Shown here in pieces: positions 60,344 through 64,000 of a DNA stretch of 64,000 nucleotides. The stretch spans positions 1-64,000 of the forward strand of contig NZ_JBFNXJ010000020.1 in the NCBI RefSeq assembly GCF_040812015.1, read 5' to 3'. The notes beneath the pieces were generated by a model. That model was not told where the DNA came from. It was given only the letters and a program-made list of their open reading frames with translations, and did no database searches. The number at the start of each line of letters is the position of its first letter. The stretch's first letter is position 1. Made by a program: the position numbers and the translations under genes. The DNA is from Chitinivorax sp. PXF-14 (GTDB lineage: Bacteria; Pseudomonadota; Gammaproteobacteria; Burkholderiales; SCOH01).

Positions 60344-61543
60344 ATGAACGAGCCCCGCCCCTGCATCGTGTTCGGTGCCTTCGACCGGCACAACTTAGGC
60401 GATCTGCTGTTTCCGCTGGTGCTGTCGCCGTTTCTCGCGGGGCGCCGGGTGCGCCATGCCGGGCTGGTGGCGCGCGACTGGTCGGCGCTTGCCGGCTACC
60501 GGGTCGAGCCGCTGCGCGAGCTGATGCATGAGCCTGACTGCGCCGGTGCTCATCTGATCCACGCCGGCGGCGAGCTGCTCGATTGCGATGCCTATGAGGC
60601 CTGGATCATGCTCCAGCCCAATACCGCGCTGGCCTCCGCCATCGCCCGCTGGGACCGCGATCCGGCTCGTTTCGACATGGCACGCGCCGCACTCGATTGT
60701 CCCGGGCCGCTGCCCTATCTGTGGGGGCACCAGGCTTGGCTGGGCGCGGGGCGCGTCATTGCCCATGCGCTGGGTGGTGTCGGGCTCGCCTCGCGCTCGC
60801 CGTCGTTCGGCGCAGCGGTGGCCGCCAGCCTGGCCGACATGGATAGCGTCAGCGTGCGCGACCGCGTCACTGCCGACATCCTGCTGCGGCTTGGCGTGCG
60901 CGCCGAGCTGGTGCCCGATGCCGCCTGCCTGCTGCCGGTGCTATATGGCGAGCGGCTGCGGGCCAGCGGCGATGCGGGTGAGCCGGCCGAGGTCAGGCGC
61001 CGCTTTTCGCATGGCTACTGGCTGGTGCAATTTACTGCGCAGTCGGGCGACGATGCAACGCTCGCCCGGCTTGCCGCTGCCGTGCTGCGCGCCGCGCCAG
61101 ATGCGCGTTGTGGCATCGTGCTGTACCGCGCCGGGCGGGCGCCGTGGCACGACGAGCTGGCCGTCTACGAACGGTTTGCGCGGCTGCTGGGCACGCGCGC
61201 TGTTCATCTGTTCCAGTCGGCCAGTGTATGGGATGGCTGCGCGTTGCTTGCCGGCAGCCGTGGCGTGCTGGCCAGCAGCCTGCATCTGACGGTGCTGGCG
61301 GCGGGCTTCGATATCCCCTGGCTCGGGCTCGCTGCCGGGCCGGCCGAGGCGGTCATGGAAAGCAAGCTGGGCGCATTCTGGTCGACCTGGGGCGACTACC
61401 CCGAGCACCGCGTGGTGCCGATCGATGGCCTGCCCGACGCGTTGCCGCTGCATCTGTCCGCCGCACAGCCGAGCGGCTGGGCCGAGGTGCTGCATGCCGC
61501 CCAGGCCGGTATCGAGCGCTGGCTGGCGGGGCTCGACGGCTAG
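60344..61543 (+). CDS. Polysaccharide pyruvyl transferase family protein
   Basis: A 399-residue protein of the PS_pyruv_trans fold: GAFDRHNLGDLLFPLV at the N terminus binds the nucleotide/donor side, SVSVRDRVTADILLRLGVRAELVPDAACLL is the diagnostic central block, and SRGVLASSLHLTVLAAGFDIP the C-terminal one. Such enzymes add pyruvate ketals to surface sugars. No glycosyltransferase or polysaccharide export gene is near, so the target is unclear. It is a single gene on the plus strand. Confidence 0.85.
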   Translation: MNEPRPCIVFGAFDRHNLGDLLFPLVLSPFLAGRRVRHAGLVARDWSALAGYRVEPLRELMHEPDCAGAHLIHAGGELLDCDAYEAWIMLQPNTALASAIARWDRDPARFDMARAALDCPGPLPYLWGHQAWLGAGRVIAHALGGVGLASRSPSFGAAVAASLADMDSVSVRDRVTADILLRLGVRAELVPDAACLLPVLYGERLRASGDAGEPAEVRRRFSHGYWLVQFTAQSGDDATLARLAAAVLRAAPDARCGIVLYRAGRAPWHDELAVYERFARLLGTRAVHLFQSASVWDGCALLAGSRGVLASSLHLTVLAAGFDIPWLGLAAGPAEAVMESKLGAFWSTWGDYPEHRVVPIDGLPDALPLHLSAAQPSGWAEVLHAAQAGIERWLAGLDG

Positions 61544-61673
61544 CGGGGCGGCTGCGGCAAGTCCTTGGCCTGATGGCCCACCTGCTTGCGCGATGCGCTA
61601 TGGTCGCCGCCGCCATGCTGCTTCCATGCGCTTGATGTGCAGGGCAACCCCGGGCGCGCTGGCCGGCAACCTG

Positions 61674-62459
61674 TCACGCCGGCTCGCGATACGCGGCGAA
61701 CCAGCCCAGGCTGTCGGCGCTGGCCATGCCGGGCTTGTATTCGGCACCCGTCCAGCCCTGGTAGGGCAGGGCGGCGATCAGCCCGAACAGCGCTTGGAAA
61801 TCGAGCTCGCCCGAGCCCGGCGCGCCACGGCCCGGCACGTCGGCGAACTGCAGGTGGCCGATCTGCGGCCAGTGCTGGCGCAGTAGCGTGGGCAGGTCCT
61901 CGCCCATGCGCGCGAGGTGGTAGAGATCGACCTGCATGGCGAGATTGGGGTGCGACACGCGATCGAGCATCGCGAGCATGTCGGCCGAGGTGTTGAGCAG
62001 AAAGCGCGGCATGTCGAAGGGGTTGATCGCCTCGCATGTCACCTTCACCCCTATCGTGGCGAAGCGCTCGGCCGCGTGGCGCAGGTTGGCGGCCAGCGTG
62101 TCATGGGCGGCGGCGCGCGCGACGCCTTCCGCCAGCCGGCCCGCCAGCACGTTGACGCAGCGCACGCCGAGGCCTGCCGCATAGCCGAGCGCCTGCTCCA
62201 CCGCCGCGTGGAAGGCCGCCTCGCGCCCCGGCACGCTGGCCAGCCCGTCGCCACCTTGCATCAGGTCGCCGGCCGGCACGTTGATCAGCACCACCTCGAC
62301 CCCGGCACGCTCGCGCGCCGCTTGCAGCTCGGGCAAGGCCGCCTCGTAGGGAAACTGCATCTCGACCGCTTGGAAGCCGGTGTCGCGCGCGGCCTGAAAG
62401 CGCGCCAGCAGCGGCAGCTCGGTGAACAGCATGGACAGGTTGGCGGAAAACTTCAGCAT
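61674..62459 (-). CDS. hyi: Hydroxypyruvate isomerase
   Basis: A 261-residue TIM-barrel enzyme interconverting hydroxypyruvate and tartronate semialdehyde in glyoxylate metabolism. The metal/acid residues are in VTCEAINPFDMPRFLLN, AMQVDLYHLARM and GHLQFADVPGRGAPGSGELDF, the family pattern. MLKFSANLSMLF is the usual start. The tartronate semialdehyde reductase-like gene at the window end lies upstream on the same strand, separated by a small membrane protein gene, so the three probably form one unit. Confidence 0.94.
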   Translation of the reverse strand: MLKFSANLSMLFTELPLLARFQAARDTGFQAVEMQFPYEAALPELQAARERAGVEVVLINVPAGDLMQGGDGLASVPGREAAFHAAVEQALGYAAGLGVRCVNVLAGRLAEGVARAAAHDTLAANLRHAAERFATIGVKVTCEAINPFDMPRFLLNTSADMLAMLDRVSHPNLAMQVDLYHLARMGEDLPTLLRQHWPQIGHLQFADVPGRGAPGSGELDFQALFGLIAALPYQGWTGAEYKPGMASADSLGWFAAYREPA

Positions 62460-62530
62460 GGCGTCTCTTTCGGCCAGGGGGCTGGCGCGGCGTGTGTCGT
62501 GGGGGGCTCAAAGCCTAGCGGGATCGGCCC

Positions 62531-63172
62531 TCAGGGGCAATTCATCGGTGCGATCGGTATCGGCAGCGCCGAGAGCATGCCCAGATAGGCCGGCGGTAGC
62601 AGATAGCAGGTCTGCGAGCCATCGGCATGGGTCAGCCTGATGGTGCCGTTCTGCAACTGCTCGACCTTGCTCGTGCCGCTACCGGACTTGAACAGCCGAG
62701 CGATGGCTTGTTCCAGCGGCTTCCTGGCCTCGGCCTTGGCTTCATGCGGGCGCTCGTTTTCCTTGTCGAGCGCGATGGCGATGTCCTTCGCCCGGGTGAC
62801 CAGCGTCTGGCCGCTGGGCGCGCTGCCGGCGGGCGAGGCCGTGCCCGGCTTGGACGCGGCGGGCGGGGCCTCCGTGGTGGCTGGCGAGCTGACAGGCGAC
62901 CTGGCCTCGCCGCGCACCACCCTGGTCTGCGTGATCGGACTGCTGGCGCGCTGCTGCGGCGGGCTTGCCGGTTTGCGCGGGCTCAGGCTTGCCGGTACGG
63001 CCGATGGCGCCGGCGCTGGGCGCAGGTGCGCGGCAAAGCGGAACGGCAGCGGCACTGCAATCCGCCCGGCGGCGGTATGCCACAGCAATAGCGCCAGGCC
63101 GTGCAGCATGATCGCCATGGCCAGGGCGAGCGCCACACGCCGCTGCGGCGCGTTGTCGATGAGCGCCGTCAT
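62531..63172 (-). CDS. Membrane-anchored Pro/Ala-rich protein of unknown function
   Basis: A 213-residue protein: short cytoplasmic N terminus (MTALIDNAPQRR), one helix (about 13-35), a Pro/Ala/Ser-rich linker to about residue 130, and a C-terminal domain (about 130-213) ending with a cysteine-bearing stretch (GSQTCYLLPPAYL, APMNCP). It looks like a periplasmic linker protein of TonB-like layout, but there is no TonB box or known domain. Its ATG lies five bases beyond the stop of the upstream reductase gene, so it is translated from the same message. Confidence 0.7.
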   Translation of the reverse strand: MTALIDNAPQRRVALALAMAIMLHGLALLLWHTAAGRIAVPLPFRFAAHLRPAPAPSAVPASLSPRKPASPPQQRASSPITQTRVVRGEARSPVSSPATTEAPPAASKPGTASPAGSAPSGQTLVTRAKDIAIALDKENERPHEAKAEARKPLEQAIARLFKSGSGTSKVEQLQNGTIRLTHADGSQTCYLLPPAYLGMLSALPIPIAPMNCP

Positions 63173-63177
63173 GCCGG

Positions 63178-64000
63178 TCAACGCGGCTGGTACAGCTCGA
63201 TCACGCAGCTCAGGTCGCGCTGGGCGTTGCCCAGGTCGGCGAAGCCGCGCATCCATTCCGCCGCCAGCTCGGCCAGCGGCACATTGAGCCCGGCCTCGGC
63301 GGCGACGGCGCGGGCGTTGTCGAGATCCTTGAGCAGGGTGGCGACCTTCCATTGCACCGGCTCATGGCAGTGCGCCGCCATGCGCGGGCTCAGGATCTGG
63401 AACGGTTTGGAATCGGCAAAGCCGCCCGCGAGTGCCGGTGCCAGCAGGCTCGCATCGACACCCGAGCGGCTGGCGATGGCCACGGCCTCGGCGATCAGCA
63501 GCGAGTTGGCCGCCACGATCAGCTGGTTGCACACCTTGCTCACCTGGCCTGCGCCGACCTGCCCCATGCGGGTGACGCGCTGGGCCAGCGGGGCGAGCAG
63601 CGGGCGGATGCGCTCGATGCTGGCCTCGTCGCCACCGGCCATCACCACCAGCGTGCCGGCCTCAGCACCGCCCACGCCGCCCGATACCGGCGCATCGACC
63701 CAGCCCATGCCGCATTGCTGCGCGAGCCGTGCGGCGAAATCGCGCGTCGCGGCGGGCGCAATGCTGGAGAAATCGACGAGCAGCTTGCCGGGCGACCCGC
63801 TGGCCGCCACGCCGCCGCTGCCGAACACGATCTGCTCGACTACGGCGGTATCCGATACGCAGCTCATCACCACGTCCGACGCCGCCACCAGTTCGCCGAT
63901 CGAGCCCGCCACGGCAGCCCCGAGCGAGGCGAGTGGCGCGCACTTGTCGGGCGAGCGGTTCCAGACGGTGACGGGAAAGCCCGCCGCGAGCAGGCGGGTG
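63178..64000 (-). CDS. 2-hydroxy-3-oxopropionate reductase-like (beta-hydroxyacid dehydrogenase), partial
   Basis: At least 274 residues; the 5' end lies beyond the window, so the N-terminal GxGxMG nucleotide loop is missing. The readable part begins TRLLAAGFPVTVWNRSPDKC (the end of the Rossmann fold). DAPVSGGVGGAEAGTLVVMAGG is the substrate-binding motif and GAGQVSKVCNQLIVAAN contains the catalytic lysine. Such enzymes reduce tartronate semialdehyde to glycerate or oxidise 3-hydroxyisobutyrate. The hydroxypyruvate isomerase nearby favours the glycerate route (GlxR), which is an inference. It is the upstream gene of the hyi unit. Confidence 0.88.
   Translation of the reverse strand, partial: TRLLAAGFPVTVWNRSPDKCAPLASLGAAVAGSIGELVAASDVVMSCVSDTAVVEQIVFGSGGVAASGSPGKLLVDFSSIAPAATRDFAARLAQQCGMGWVDAPVSGGVGGAEAGTLVVMAGGDEASIERIRPLLAPLAQRVTRMGQVGAGQVSKVCNQLIVAANSLLIAEAVAIASRSGVDASLLAPALAGGFADSKPFQILSPRMAAHCHEPVQWKVATLLKDLDNARAVAAEAGLNVPLAELAAEWMRGFADLGNAQRDLSCVIELYQPR

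Noticed and set aside
1-64000. CRISPR arrays, insertion sequences, prophage genes, tRNA or rRNA genes
   Set aside because: No regularly spaced repeats, transposase, integrase, terminase or cloverleaf-forming sequence was recognised when reading the intergenic regions.

Overview
This 64 kb window is GC-rich, gene-dense chromosomal DNA from a free-living Gram-negative bacterium, most probably a betaproteobacterium of the order Neisseriales (Chitinibacteraceae/Chromobacteriaceae-like). The evidence is the gene arrangement (coaBC-dut next to radC-rpmB-rpmG, ubiA-ubiC), ubiquinone synthesis genes, DsbB, an outer-membrane MipA-type protein, a FimV-like protein and the betaproteobacterial flavour of most housekeeping proteins. 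The taxonomic call is an inference. No rRNA, tRNA, CRISPR array, insertion sequence or prophage was seen.

Layout. 0-6.4 kb: MipA/OmpV porin-like protein, DsbA-fold isomerase, ubiD, dut, coaBC, radC and the ribosomal operon rpmB-rpmG. 6.4-14.3 kb: azoR with a divergent LysR regulator, fabI, an acyl-CoA ligase, alkB, and a nickel/cobalt efflux pair rcnA/rcnR with two RcnR-like operators, followed by a single-HKD phospholipase D-like protein. 14.3-30.3 kb: a FUSC-type membrane protein, FMN reductase, sodB, an AmpE/CobD-like membrane protein, rsgA-phhB, an M48 protease, orn, pgi-pncC, an M61 peptidase and pepN. 30.4-33.4 kb: a receiver-only response regulator followed at once by a receiver-PAS-GGDEF-EAL protein, then a small Lys/Ala-rich exported protein.

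33.4-41.9 kb is the most distinctive part: a storage-lipid locus. A wax ester synthase/DGAT is divergent from an alcohol-forming fatty acyl reductase of the Marinobacter two-domain type. They are followed by a PHA-system small protein, a conserved protein of unknown function, a PhaF-like phasin and two patatin-like lipases. The divergent control region is AT-rich and holds two palindromes, one overlapping the reductase promoter. With the acyl-CoA ligase at 9-10.7 kb, all steps from free fatty acid to wax ester are encoded within the window.

42-64 kb: a voltage-gated-type ion channel, dsbB, a TRAP transporter (dctQ-dctM-dctP), a 7TMR-DISM/degenerate GGDEF/EAL phosphodiesterase, divergent argP/argO, ubiC-ubiA, a FimV-like protein, PEBP, a secreted dienelactone hydrolase, an acetoacetate decarboxylase-family protein, several small conserved proteins, a polysaccharide pyruvyl transferase-like protein, and hydroxypyruvate isomerase with a tartronate-semialdehyde reductase-like gene cut by the window end.
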